Below are positions 7,881 to 13,841 of a stretch of DNA of 20,088 bases, in pieces; position 1 is the first letter of the stretch; the number at the start of each line of letters is the position of its first letter. The notes below the pieces were generated by a model. The model was not told the DNA's origin. It ran no database searches and was given only the letters and a program-made list of their open reading frames with translations. This stretch comes from a virus. Made by a program: the position numbers and the translations under genes. The stretch lies in IMG/VR virus record IMGVR_UViG_3300025133_000761, positions 1 through 20,088 of that record; one strand, written 5' to 3'.

Positions 7881-8145
7881 AAGTTAACTTAATCAGATTC
7901 TCACATCATCGGGCCAATTGTCTAGCATGTACGAACCACCGCACGAACTACCGAAAATCACAGAAAAGTTTGTACACCTGTAATAAGGCCCTCTAACAAA
8001 TTCTTTTATATTATTGTCTCTTACTACATGTTTCATACACTAGCGGCATCCTGTTGGGGTTTAGACATCAAAACAGGCCCTTTTCGCTACATGCTACGTG
8101 CATGGCTTGCGCGATGCTGGCTTGTCTTCGTGCATGCTTCACAGC

Positions 8146-8184
8146 AAAAAAAATGCCCCGCATGATCGAAACCGTGCGGAGCAT
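8146..8184 (-). terminator. Intrinsic terminator of the 9547-8211 unit
   Basis: On the minus strand a 10-bp stem (8175-8184 with 8153-8162, one G-U pair) with a 12-nt loop is followed directly by eight T (8146-8153). It lies about 25 bp after the stop of the last gene in this unit, as expected for the end of the operon. Confidence 0.88.
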
Positions 8185-8210
8185 GTATGAAAATTTTCTT
8201 TCGTGCGGTG

Positions 8211-8411
8211 CTAGCGCGATGCTAAATCCGTCCAATCGACCCAGAAAACTTGAGGCCCATCTCGCACATCATAGAACTTTACTTGGCACCTTCTGCCGAT
8301 TGTAGCCAGCCTCACAACTTCCACCCGTTTACCGTTGGCCAAGTAACCTTGGGTTCCTGGTTTTATCGGCCAAACTCTAATAGTGCCCGATGCGATTGAT
8401 TGTTTACCCAT
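8211..8411 (-). CDS. Small hypothetical protein, last gene of accessory unit 1
   Basis: A 66-residue protein that begins MGKQSIASGTIRVWPIKPGT and has alternating hydrophobic and basic residues (RVEVVRLATIGRRCQVKFYD), then a Trp-rich end (PQVFWVDWTDLASR). The composition suggests a small all-beta barrel, possibly SH3- or KOW-like, but I do not recognise a family. I chose the ATG at 8411 because GAGGTG sits at correct spacing before it and the start overlaps the upstream gene's stop by 8 bp. A longer reading to 8453 would overlap that gene by 50 bp and has no good ribosome binding site. An intrinsic terminator follows. Confidence 0.75.
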   Translation of the reverse strand: MGKQSIASGTIRVWPIKPGTQGYLANGKRVEVVRLATIGRRCQVKFYDVRDGPQVFWVDWTDLASR

Positions 8412-8682
8412 TGCCCACCTCGATTTTAAATTGTTCTCTAATCTCACATTCAAACACTCGGAGACTCGCCCGCTTATCTTGCTTGATGCAAGGCCGCACA
8501 GCTTCGAAAAACCGGTGAGGGTTGCCGCACGGCGTGGTAAGAATCAAACAGGTTAACCGCGTTCCCGTGGTCTGCTCTGGCAAAAACTGGAAACCCCAAC
8601 CCGGAGACCAATTGACAGGCGGCATCGTTTCCAACCGCTCGTGATACTTTGCCGATGTAATCTCTACCCATTCATCCGTCAT
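8404..8682 (-). CDS. Hypothetical protein
   Basis: A 92-residue protein that begins MTDEWVEITSAKYHERLETM. Visible are a Pro/Trp-rich stretch (PPVNWSPGWGFQFLPEQTTG), then TRLTCLILTTPCGNPHRFFE and a basic end that finishes in EIREQFKIEVGNG. The two Cys are 9 residues apart (TCLILTTPCG) and a third lies in RPCIKQDKR. No family is recognised. It is coupled by 4 bp (ATGA) to the gene upstream and by 8 bp to the gene downstream, so it belongs to a polycistronic unit. Confidence 0.7.
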   Translation of the reverse strand: MTDEWVEITSAKYHERLETMPPVNWSPGWGFQFLPEQTTGTRLTCLILTTPCGNPHRFFEAVRPCIKQDKRASLRVFECEIREQFKIEVGNG

Positions 8683-9083
8683 TTCTTCACCTTCCCCGCC
8701 CGAATCAGCGGCTTTAATTTTACATTATTTTCCCGTGCTACATCTTCCACGGCTTTACGTGTTGCGGAGCGGTTCCCATGCCAGCGCAGAAAGCCCACCC
8801 CCCCGAACTCAACCCCTTCAGGGGCTTGCTCTTGCTTGTCTTTTTGTGAGGGGCAACCGGGGAAGCCCATAACAGGCCCAACGCCAAGCCATGCAGCACA
8901 GGCGGAAAACTCAAAGGTTTTATACTCGTAAGATTTCCAGCTTCGCCCCGTTTCAGACTCCAAGCCCTTGAACGTGGCAACCCGCACAGCATGAGAGGAA
9001 GAAAGCCCCAACTTAGAAAGCTGGAGCCAACCCCACCAGATGCGCGCTAACTTCTTTAGTTCTTTTTCGCTGAATGCTGGCAT
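8679..9083 (-). CDS. Hypothetical protein
   Basis: A 134-residue protein that begins MPAFSEKELKKLARIWWGWL. It has a helical, Trp-rich N-terminus, a central Ala/Gly/Trp segment (FSACAAWLGVGPVMGFPGCP), and a basic, helical C-terminus (SATRKAVEDVARENNVKLKP). A hydrophobic centre with basic flanks could allow membrane association, but no full membrane helix is clear. Its start shares one base with the upstream stop (TAATG), indicating re-initiation. I do not recognise the family. Confidence 0.7.
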   Translation of the reverse strand: MPAFSEKELKKLARIWWGWLQLSKLGLSSSHAVRVATFKGLESETGRSWKSYEYKTFEFSACAAWLGVGPVMGFPGCPSQKDKQEQAPEGVEFGGVGFLRWHGNRSATRKAVEDVARENNVKLKPLIRAGKVKK

Positions 9084-9547
9084 TACCTACCCACCTTTAC
9101 TTTGAACCCAGCATTACGGCCCGCCGCCAAGTCATCCACCGCACAATAGGTGTTATCTACAAAATCAAGAACAACCACCTCTTGACCATATAAACCCGGG
9201 CTAAATCCCAAATCCGCAGCATCGGCCAAATACACTTCTTTAACTGTTTTAGCCTCAGTACATGAGCCACTAGGGGCCACCTTCTGACCAACAAGCAATT
9301 GAGCATCCTCAAGTTTTTTCATTAGTCGGGGCGAGATATGCCCGTTTGGCTCGTCGGGGTGATAGTCTCGCGGCTCATCCTCAACCGGCTCAGAAGCAGC
9401 AGCACACAGCATAGCGTTAGAGCTTGGCTCGTCAAACCGCTCATACTTGTCTGGGTTGCTCATAATCTCAGCGAGGGATACCCCGTGCAGCTCTTCCGCC
9501 TCTCGTGCAGCGGCTGCAAATAATTCTTTGTTCTCGTTGTCAGTCAT
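9083..9547 (-). CDS. Hypothetical acidic protein, first gene of accessory unit 1
   Basis: A 154-residue protein from the ATG at 9547 (MTDNENKELFAAAAREAEEL). A longer reading to 9628 would run back through the promoter and the terminator T-run, so I reject it. The chosen start has GAAAGGGT at good spacing. The N-terminal half is acidic and probably disordered around EPVEDEPRDYHPDEPNGHIS. The C-terminal half (VYLADAADLGFSPGLYGQEV, then VVLDFVDNTYCAVDDLAAGR) looks like a compact beta domain. It is the first gene after a strong promoter that carries operator copy 2, so it is likely expressed early and repressed by the same factor as the recombination genes. No family is recognised. Confidence 0.78.
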   Translation of the reverse strand: MTDNENKELFAAAAREAEELHGVSLAEIMSNPDKYERFDEPSSNAMLCAAASEPVEDEPRDYHPDEPNGHISPRLMKKLEDAQLLVGQKVAPSGSCTEAKTVKEVYLADAADLGFSPGLYGQEVVVLDFVDNTYCAVDDLAAGRNAGFKVKVGR

Positions 9548-9568
9548 TCTTGACCCTTTCAGCAATTT

Positions 9569-9611
9569 GTTAGTCCAGCCTTTATTGTAGCGGATAACCG
9601 CAACAAGTAAA
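9569..9611 (-). promoter_or_regulatory. Promoter of accessory unit 1 with GGACTAAC leader
   Basis: On the minus strand the -35 box is TTTACT (9606-9611), followed after 16 nt by TACAAT (9584-9589, five of six consensus bases). After 7 nt comes the leader word GGACTAAC (9569-9576), where transcription should begin. The operator dyad covers the spacer and most of the -10 box. This is the best promoter in the window. Confidence 0.8.
9587..9604 (-). promoter_or_regulatory. Dyad operator copy 2
   Basis: On the minus strand this reads GTTGCGG TTAT CCGCTAC, with six of seven positions symmetric. It overlaps the -10 box and spacer of the unit-1 promoter, the classical place for a repressor to exclude RNA polymerase. 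Confidence 0.72.
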
Positions 9612-9612
9612 G

Positions 9613-9637
9613 AAAAAAAAGGGGGCAAAAAGCCCCC
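9613..9637 (-). terminator. Intrinsic terminator of accessory unit 2
   Basis: On the minus strand a perfect 6-bp stem GGGGGC / GCCCCC (9632-9637 with 9621-9626) with a 5-nt loop is followed by eight T (9613-9620). It ends the unit that runs from 12194 to 9663. The -35 box of the next promoter begins one or two bases after the T-run. Confidence 0.92.
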
Positions 9638-9640
9638 AAT

Positions 9641-9662
9641 TCTATGATTTTTCTATGATTTT
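9641..9662. repeat. Perfect 11-bp tandem repeat
   Basis: TCTATGATTTT occurs twice in a row (9641-9651 and 9652-9662) between a gene's stop codon and the terminator. It looks like a recent slippage duplication. No function is evident. Confidence 0.75.
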
Positions 9663-9950
9663 TCAGCTTGTGCCAGGTGGCCTGGCAAGAGGCACCCCGC
9701 TTTTATAAAATGCCCTCCGCCGGTCAGAATCCCAGCCCGTCAAGCCGCAAAGCTTGCCCTCATACTCTAGAGTTTTAGGCAGTGCATAAAACTCGGCAGC
9801 ATCGGCGCAATCCACCCAAAGGCAGACGACGACGAACGACGACGGCGACGACGACGACGACCACCACGACGCGACAAACGGGTCATGTGGTGGCAAGAGC
9901 TCAACGACGACGGGAAAAAACTCTGGCCTTGCGCGTGCTATGTTAATCAT
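9663..9950 (-). CDS. Hypothetical protein with triplet-repeat segment
   Basis: A 95-residue protein that begins MINIARARPEFFPVVVELLP. Residues about 29-41 (WWSSSSSPSSFVVV) are encoded by a GTC/TCG triplet repeat read in two frames, giving Ser and then Val runs. The conserved-looking part is C-terminal (CLWVDCADAAEFYALPKTLE, then CGLTGWDSDRRRAFYKSGV), with a Trp-Asp-Ser-Asp-Arg motif and three Cys. The start has GAAAGGGTAAAG upstream and overlaps the previous gene by 8 bp. It is the last gene of accessory unit 2, followed by an intrinsic terminator. The repeat may have inserted or expanded inside the gene. Function unknown. Confidence 0.7.
   Translation of the reverse strand: MINIARARPEFFPVVVELLPPHDPFVASWWSSSSSPSSFVVVCLWVDCADAAEFYALPKTLEYEGKLCGLTGWDSDRRRAFYKSGVPLARPPGTS
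9825..9873. repeat. Imperfect (GAC)n triplet repeat inside a gene
   Basis: A 49-bp run built almost wholly from GAC/CGA triplets, with a few breaks (GAAC, GGC, CCACC). It lies in the coding region of the 9663-9950 gene and gives Ser and Val runs there. A second run of the same triplet lies in the helicase gene at 12483-12518 in the same orientation. Confidence 0.85.
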
Positions 9951-10290
9951 CGGCCTTTACCCTTTCAGCAATCGACGCGACGACAACCGCCACCGCCTCG
10001 GATCCATCAAGGTGTAATTCCTTGGACGACTCAAGCCAAACTTCTTTGGTGTCACCGTGCCCACCTTCTAAGTAGTAATCAGACCCAGCAATTCGGGCCA
10101 AAGCATTGAGCCCATTGACGAGAGATTCAATAAGCTTGTTTTTGTTTTCTTCTCGAAGCTTTTTAAACCTATCTTCTGCCTCCGAGCGTGCCGCTTTTAT
10201 CTCTTTAACTTCTGCATTGGAGAACCGGCAGGTCCTTTTATTGTGCCCATAGACTCCACATCGTGAGCATTTTCTCATTTTCTTAATCAT
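9943..10290 (-). CDS. Zinc-knuckle (CCHC) small protein
   Basis: A 115-residue protein with an N-terminal zinc knuckle, C8-x2-C11-x4-H16-x4-C21 (KCSRCGVYGHNKRTC), the retroviral-type CCHC pattern known for binding single-stranded nucleic acid. A charged helix follows (KEIKAARSEAEDRFKKLREE) and then a smaller domain (LEGGHGDTKEVWLESSKELH). Small phage proteins with a CSRCGxYGHNKRTC-like start are common, but their role is not well defined. A nucleic-acid-binding or regulatory role is inferred from the knuckle. The start has CTGAAAGGGTAAAG upstream. The end encodes IAERVKADD, whose DNA doubles as the ribosome binding site of the next gene. Confidence 0.82.
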   Translation of the reverse strand: MIKKMRKCSRCGVYGHNKRTCRFSNAEVKEIKAARSEAEDRFKKLREENKNKLIESLVNGLNALARIAGSDYYLEGGHGDTKEVWLESSKELHLDGSEAVAVVVASIAERVKADD

Positions 10291-10307
10291 TCTCTTTACC
10301 CTTTCAG

Positions 10308-10502
10308 TTAAAACCAGTGGTTTTTTATGTATGGTTTTTTCTCTTCTTTGTTTTCAATTGCACTTATTAAAGACCACGACATAAGCAGCGAACCCGCCGC
10401 AGCCAACAGGACATCCACAAAGGAACCCGTTGAGCCAAGGAGGCCCATGGTCATCATCGGCGGGCCGAATGCCGCCGCAAGTTTTGAAAGTTCTTTACTC
10501 AT
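10308..10502 (-). CDS. Small membrane protein
   Basis: A 64-residue protein with two hydrophobic segments, roughly residues 8-24 (AAAFGPPMMTMGLLGSTG) and 28-47 (FVDVLLAAAGSLLMSWSLIS), then a charged tail (AIENKEEKKPYIKNHWF). This is a short hairpin-type inner-membrane protein. It overlaps the exported cysteine-rich gene by 8 bp, so the two may act together at the envelope. Size and topology would also fit a holin-like protein, but the only lytic enzyme in view is 9 kb away, so I do not call it one. Confidence 0.68.
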   Translation of the reverse strand: MSKELSKLAAAFGPPMMTMGLLGSTGSFVDVLLAAAGSLLMSWSLISAIENKEEKKPYIKNHWF

Positions 10503-11121
10503 AGCTCACCCCACAATTCTCGTTGCACTGTTGTTGATTCCAATAAATTAAGCTGTATGCCGCAAGCTCAACCACCGCGTCAGCAGCCAAGCCACGCGGC
10601 CCCGGCTTTGTATCTCGGTACATCTTCCCCGTTGCTGCAATCATCCCGGCCTGAGCAATCCCGACGCCAATACAACAATCGCGGCAGGAGTCAGAAGACT
10701 CTCGACCATTGCAGAAGTGGCCACCTTTACCATCGGCTGGCCCCCATCGGCGCCCCTTCGGGCTTTTTGGAATTGGGCACGATGGTAGAGAATCCACCCC
10801 GTAGATTGTTGTTGTTTCTGAAACGTCAATCACCCGGGCAGCGCTCACCCCTATCGGGTAAAACTCTCCACTGTCACACATCAAGAGCGCCGGAATCTCA
10901 CCCCCGCCTGGCAAAGCCTCAACATCGGGCAAAGAGTTCGGCATTCCAGCAGCAGACAGAAACTTTGATAAATGGTCAGTATCGCTACAACTCACCGAGC
11001 CCGGACCAGACACAACACAGACAACATCATACCCACCGCCGAATGCCTGCGATGCAATGCACATAACAACGAACGGCAGGAGAAAACTCCTACCGCTTTC
11101 TTTCTTTTTATTCTTAGTCAT
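10495..11121 (-). CDS. Exported cysteine-rich protein
   Basis: A 208-residue protein with a clear signal peptide: a basic start (MTKNKKKESGR), a hydrophobic core (SFLLPFVVMCIAS), and a probable cleavage after SQA at about residue 26. The mature part has ten Cys (35, 45, 82, 115, 137, 146, 149, 150, 199, 203), an even number that suggests up to five disulfides in the periplasm. It includes a CRDCC cluster and a GADGKGGHFC-like loop region (WGPADGKGGHFCNGRESSDS). The Cys in the signal is not in a good lipobox, so a lipoprotein is unlikely. Exported phage proteins in early units can act in superinfection exclusion or virion maturation, which is inference here. No family is recognised. Confidence 0.75.
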   Translation of the reverse strand: MTKNKKKESGRSFLLPFVVMCIASQAFGGGYDVVCVVSGPGSVSCSDTDHLSKFLSAAGMPNSLPDVEALPGGGEIPALLMCDSGEFYPIGVSAARVIDVSETTTIYGVDSLPSCPIPKSPKGRRWGPADGKGGHFCNGRESSDSCRDCCIGVGIAQAGMIAATGKMYRDTKPGPRGLAADAVVELAAYSLIYWNQQQCNENCGVSYE

Positions 11122-11341
11122 TTTGCTTTTCTTTCATTCGTTTATTAATTTTTTCCAACTCGCCGCGCTCAATAAGAATGACCCGGTCCTGCGCTGGCAG
11201 AATGCCGAACTCTATACTCATAATGTCCAGCCCAGCCCCCAGTGTTGAAGGCCAAGCGTAGCCGAGCACCCTGTAGTATTGCGCCCCGGCTGGGCCGCTT
11301 AAGACAACAACGGCATGCGTTGCTCTGTCTAGGTTACGCAT
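11114..11341 (-). CDS. Small hypothetical protein
   Basis: A 75-residue protein that begins MRNLDRATHAVVVLSGPAGA. A beta-rich first part (YYRVLGYAWPSTLGAGLDIM) is followed by VILIERGELEKINKRMKEKQ, a strand and then a charged helix. It overlaps both neighbours by 8 bp, so it is part of the polycistronic accessory unit. I do not recognise the family. It is too short to guess a function. Confidence 0.68.
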   Translation of the reverse strand: MRNLDRATHAVVVLSGPAGAQYYRVLGYAWPSTLGAGLDIMSIEFGILPAQDRVILIERGELEKINKRMKEKQND

Positions 11342-12194
11342 GCTCAGCCCCCGCCTTTTCTTTGAGTTGTTGCGCCACCCACTTGGTAGTATTCCGGCCC
11401 TGCTTGTTTAACTGACGCTGCCAGCGTTCATGTGTGCGGCTGAAATTGTAGCCCTGTTGCTTCATCCACCGAGCGAGGTCTTTGCTAGTTCGAGATTCAA
11501 ACTCTATACAAATTCGGTTTTCGTCCTCATCCCCGTAAGCCTTCCAATCAATCCCCTCAATTGTTCCCGTGATAACCCCAAACTCTCCCGCCTCAAGTTC
11601 TTCCTGGATAAGCTCAAGCCGCTTATTAAGTCGCCGAATTTCGGTGGTGTGTGAGGTAACACTCACCCCGGTAAGCCTTCCCGAGTATCGGCACGGGGTA
11701 GCCAACAGCCTAGCAGTCTTTTCTTTTATCCCGTCAGCGATAAGGGCTTGAATAAGGGCATCCCCCTCCAGCTTTTTCTTATGCTTGTTCAGAGACTTAT
11801 TAAGCCTTTTCCCCTCGTCCCGGTATCCTTCCAAGTCTGTGATTCTGGCCTTTAGTTTCTGAATAACTTCCGGGTCATCGGCAGAGACACCGCCGCGACC
11901 GACACCAGCAGCGCGAGACTCTAAAACATTCGCTTGCTCATTGTACTGGATGCTGGCCCGCATCTTATTATCCGAGCGCTTCAATGCGTTACGGTGGCGC
12001 TTCTCTGAGTGATGCCTAATTATAATAGGCTGGCCCATCGGAATGTGCCGAGTTTCAGCCCGTGAGGCCTCAAAGCTTTCCTCTGATCTGCACCGCGCCT
12101 TATCTGCGGCAACCTCGAGACGCTCTTTTCGAGCCTCTTGACGGCCCGCATAGTCTGCGCGTCCTGGTGTTCTTGCTGTTTTTTCTTCATTCAT
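11334..12194 (-). CDS. DUF3560 domain protein
   Basis: A 286-residue protein from the ATG at 12194, which has GGAG at good spacing. A GTG at 12233 would add 13 residues with no advantage. The N-terminal part carries the DUF3560 signature: a charged Ala/Arg/Glu helix (ARKERLEVAADKARCRSEES), then IPMGQPIIIRHHSEKRHRN at residues 51-69, and another helix (LKRSDNKMRASIQYNEQANV). The family is widespread on plasmids and phages and has no firmly known function. A coiled coil follows at 110-145 (KARITDLEGYRDEGKRLNKS). The C-terminal domain (YGDEDENRICIEFESRTSKD) ends in a basic tail (SRTHERWQRQLNKQGRNTTK). It is the first gene of accessory unit 2, behind a promoter with operator copy 1. Confidence 0.85.
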   Translation of the reverse strand: MNEEKTARTPGRADYAGRQEARKERLEVAADKARCRSEESFEASRAETRHIPMGQPIIIRHHSEKRHRNALKRSDNKMRASIQYNEQANVLESRAAGVGRGGVSADDPEVIQKLKARITDLEGYRDEGKRLNKSLNKHKKKLEGDALIQALIADGIKEKTARLLATPCRYSGRLTGVSVTSHTTEIRRLNKRLELIQEELEAGEFGVITGTIEGIDWKAYGDEDENRICIEFESRTSKDLARWMKQQGYNFSRTHERWQRQLNKQGRNTTKWVAQQLKEKAGAEHA

Positions 12195-12241
12195 TTTTGC
12201 ACTCCGTACATTTAAAAAGTTAACCACCTCCACAGTTTACT

Positions 12242-12271
12242 ATGGTATTGCGGGTGACCGCAACAAGAAAA
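12242..12271 (-). promoter_or_regulatory. Candidate promoter of accessory unit 2
   Basis: On the minus strand TTTTCT (12266-12271) is followed after 18 nt by TACCAT (12242-12247). The layout is nearly superimposable on the unit-1 promoter, where the operator directly follows the -35 box. The -35 match is weak, and no GGACTAAC word follows, unlike the three better promoters. Confidence 0.5.
12247..12264 (-). promoter_or_regulatory. Dyad operator copy 1
   Basis: On the minus strand this reads GTTGCGG TCAC CCGCAAT, with six of seven positions symmetric, the most perfect core dyad of the set (TTGCGG / CCGCAA). It lies between the divergent DUF3560 and helicase genes, inside the leftward promoter and about 22 bp upstream of the rightward -35 box. 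Confidence 0.72.
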
Positions 12272-12285
12272 TGCAGGTAAAGCCC

Positions 12286-12330
12286 TAGACTCGAAGACTA
12301 AAAACCCGCTACTTTGGCCAGTGGACTAAC
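12286..12330 (+). promoter_or_regulatory. Promoter of the helicase gene with GGACTAAC leader
   Basis: TAGACT (12286-12291), an 18-nt spacer, TACTTT (12310-12315), then 7 nt and GGACTAAC (12323-12330). The box match alone is modest. The exact 7-nt distance from the TAC box to the leader word equals that of two other promoters in the window and supports it. GAGGGG lies just before the ATG at 12348. Confidence 0.6.
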
Positions 12331-12347
12331 ACCATGTTGAGGGGATA

Positions 12348-13841
12348 ATGATTAACACTAATTTCGTTTTAAAAGTTTCAGAATATATCGAGGCCAACCC
12401 ACCGGAAAGACTAAGCGAAACGTACCTTTCCAAGCATATTGTGGGGGCTATCACACACGCATTAAAAGCAGTTGCATTTTGCGACGACGACGACGACGAT
12501 TGGCGACGACGACGACGAAAGCCTGAGACAACTGGAGACGACTGGAGCACACCAGAGGATGCTCAGATAGTCGTGAGTTGCGGCGGGTCGCTATGGGTGT
12601 ACGACCGTACAATTTGGCGACGCATCGACGATAAAGATTTGAAAATGCTCTGCCTTCTTTATGACGGCAAAGAGACAACCGTTAACGACAAGCCAACTGT
12701 AATTGGCATGACTGACAGGAAAGCGAAAGCAATTGCTACCCTAACAACCTTACTGCACACAACCCGGCGCCCCAACTTCTTTGATGAGCCGCCCATCGGC
12801 CTGGCATTCACTGATGGATTCTGGACGATTGAGGATGGTAGCCTCGAATGTGTCGAGCATCACCCGAAACACAAAACAACTTTCGGCTATGACTTCCCAC
12901 TGGACGATGAAAACCAACCCGTTGGCGCGTGGCTCAAATACCTTGATTCGCTCTGGAGGGATGATGAAGACAAGTGTCAAAAGATTGACGCACTGCAGGA
13001 GTGGATTGGTGCAACTCTTATTGGACGCGCCACATCATACGCTAGGGCGGCTCTGTTTATCGGGACCGGTGCCAACGGCAAGAGCGTTTTGCAGACGATT
13101 ATCGAAGAGCTGTTCCCGCCTCAGAATGTAACGACTGCATCACCAGCGCACTGGCACAAAGAGTACACGCTCGCGAGCCTGCAAGATTCAAGATTGAACG
13201 TGTGCTCGGAGCTGCCAGAATATCGAGCCCTCGACACGAGCGCGACTTTTAAAGCAGTGCTTAGCGGTGACCGGGTTGAGGCCCGATTAACTTACCGCGA
13301 CCCGTTCTCGTTTCGTCCAATGGCTGGCCACCTCTTCGCTGCCAACGCCCTGCCAAACATCGGAAGCGGTGATTTTACCCAAGGTTTCTTTCGTCGGTTT
13401 CTTCTCTTCACGTTTAACAGGAACTTCAAAGACGATGCAGGGATGGAGCGCCGGGACCAGCAAGAGATACTGGAAGAGATAAGAGCCGAGCACGGCAGCA
13501 TTCTATGGTGGGCCTTGCATGGTGCCTGTCGTCTTTTAAAGCGCGGGGAATATACTTTACCTGCAAGCCATGAGCTGACCATCCAGGAGTGGCACCAAGA
13601 TTCTGACCCTGTGCAGGATTTCATCCAGAGCTGCTGTAAGCCTGACGGTGATGGAACTCTTCTTAAGTATATCTATGATGACTATGTGACGTGGTGCGAG
13701 TCGGTTGGGCGCAAGAGAATGACCAACCGAACGCTAGCCAAACGATTGCGCCAGTTAGGAATCAATCAGTGGAGAGGAAACGGCGGGACCAAGGTGAGCC
13801 TCGCCGTTAAGATGAAAACTGAGTGGCTTGACTACGCTTAA
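12348..13841 (+). CDS. D5/P4-type SF3 replicative helicase
   Basis: A 497-residue protein that unwinds DNA at the phage fork. The SF3 helicase core shows Walker A GTGANGKS at 239-246, a Walker B-like strand LNVCSELPE with E288, a motif C / sensor region HLFAANALP with N333, and an arginine pair at RR349-350 that could supply the arginine finger. The part before it (about 140-230, FFDEPPIGLAFTDGFWTIED) fits the D5 N-terminal domain. The C-terminal 90 residues (EWHQDSDPVQDFIQSCC, VTWCESVGRKRMTNRTLAK) look like a winged-helix-type tail. There is no primase domain in this chain; it is encoded separately at 15356-16162. Residues 46-57 are DDDDDD-W-RRRRR from a GAC triplet repeat read in two frames. 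It is the only plus-strand gene between two minus-strand operons. Confidence 0.92.
   Translation: MINTNFVLKVSEYIEANPPERLSETYLSKHIVGAITHALKAVAFCDDDDDDWRRRRRKPETTGDDWSTPEDAQIVVSCGGSLWVYDRTIWRRIDDKDLKMLCLLYDGKETTVNDKPTVIGMTDRKAKAIATLTTLLHTTRRPNFFDEPPIGLAFTDGFWTIEDGSLECVEHHPKHKTTFGYDFPLDDENQPVGAWLKYLDSLWRDDEDKCQKIDALQEWIGATLIGRATSYARAALFIGTGANGKSVLQTIIEELFPPQNVTTASPAHWHKEYTLASLQDSRLNVCSELPEYRALDTSATFKAVLSGDRVEARLTYRDPFSFRPMAGHLFAANALPNIGSGDFTQGFFRRFLLFTFNRNFKDDAGMERRDQQEILEEIRAEHGSILWWALHGACRLLKRGEYTLPASHELTIQEWHQDSDPVQDFIQSCCKPDGDGTLLKYIYDDYVTWCESVGRKRMTNRTLAKRLRQLGINQWRGNGGTKVSLAVKMKTEWLDYA
12483..12518. repeat. (GAC)n triplet repeat in the helicase gene
   Basis: GAC five times and one GAT (12483-12500), then TGG, then CGA five times (12504-12518). 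Because TGG shifts the phase of the same triplet, it codes for six Asp and then five Arg. The run is a likely site of strand slippage. It matches the run at 9825-9873 in unit and orientation. Confidence 0.88.

Larger units (their letters stand above)
7472..7955 (+). repeat. Four dispersed AACYACCGAA-like 10-mers
   Basis: Related same-strand words occur at 7472-7481 (CACTACCGAA), 7550-7559 (AACCACCGAA), 7934-7943 (AACCACCGCA) and 7946-7955 (AACTACCGAA). The last two are spaced 12 bp apart. They could be weak iterons of an origin or protein-binding sites of a packaging signal. The number is small and the composition is simple, so chance is possible. Confidence 0.3.
7159..8210. other. 1-kb region without a convincing gene
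   Basis: Several frames of 60-119 codons are open here on both strands. All are rich in Arg, Pro, His and Ser, overlap one another and lack ribosome binding sites at good spacing, so I call none of them. The stretch contains the late promoter and leader hairpin, a dyad operator, a GC-rich hairpin (7338-7350), a 9-bp tandem repeat (7643-7660), an alternating CG palindrome (7671-7691), AT-rich direct repeats (7698-7733), a spaced 8-bp inverted repeat (7845-7880), four related 10-mers, and the terminator of the rightward neighbour. Together with its place beside the small terminase gene, this suggests a packaging site or a replication origin. Confidence 0.6.

Noticed and set aside
8014-8041. Possible plus-strand promoter TTGTCT-16-TACACT
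   Set aside because: The boxes are acceptable, but no gene, leader word or clear terminator follows before the minus-strand operon end. Perhaps a small RNA, but unsupported.
9548-9628. N-terminal extension of the 9083-9547 gene
   Set aside because: It would translate through the promoter, operator and terminator T-run. The ATG at 9547 has a proper ribosome binding site.
10308-10502. Holin assignment for the small membrane protein
   Set aside because: Size and two hydrophobic segments would fit, but there is no neighbouring endolysin and it lies in an early-type unit.
10515-11066. Plus-strand frame opposite the exported protein gene
   Set aside because: Gln, Pro, Arg and His-rich shadow. 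The minus-strand gene has a signal peptide, an ordered Cys pattern and operon coupling.
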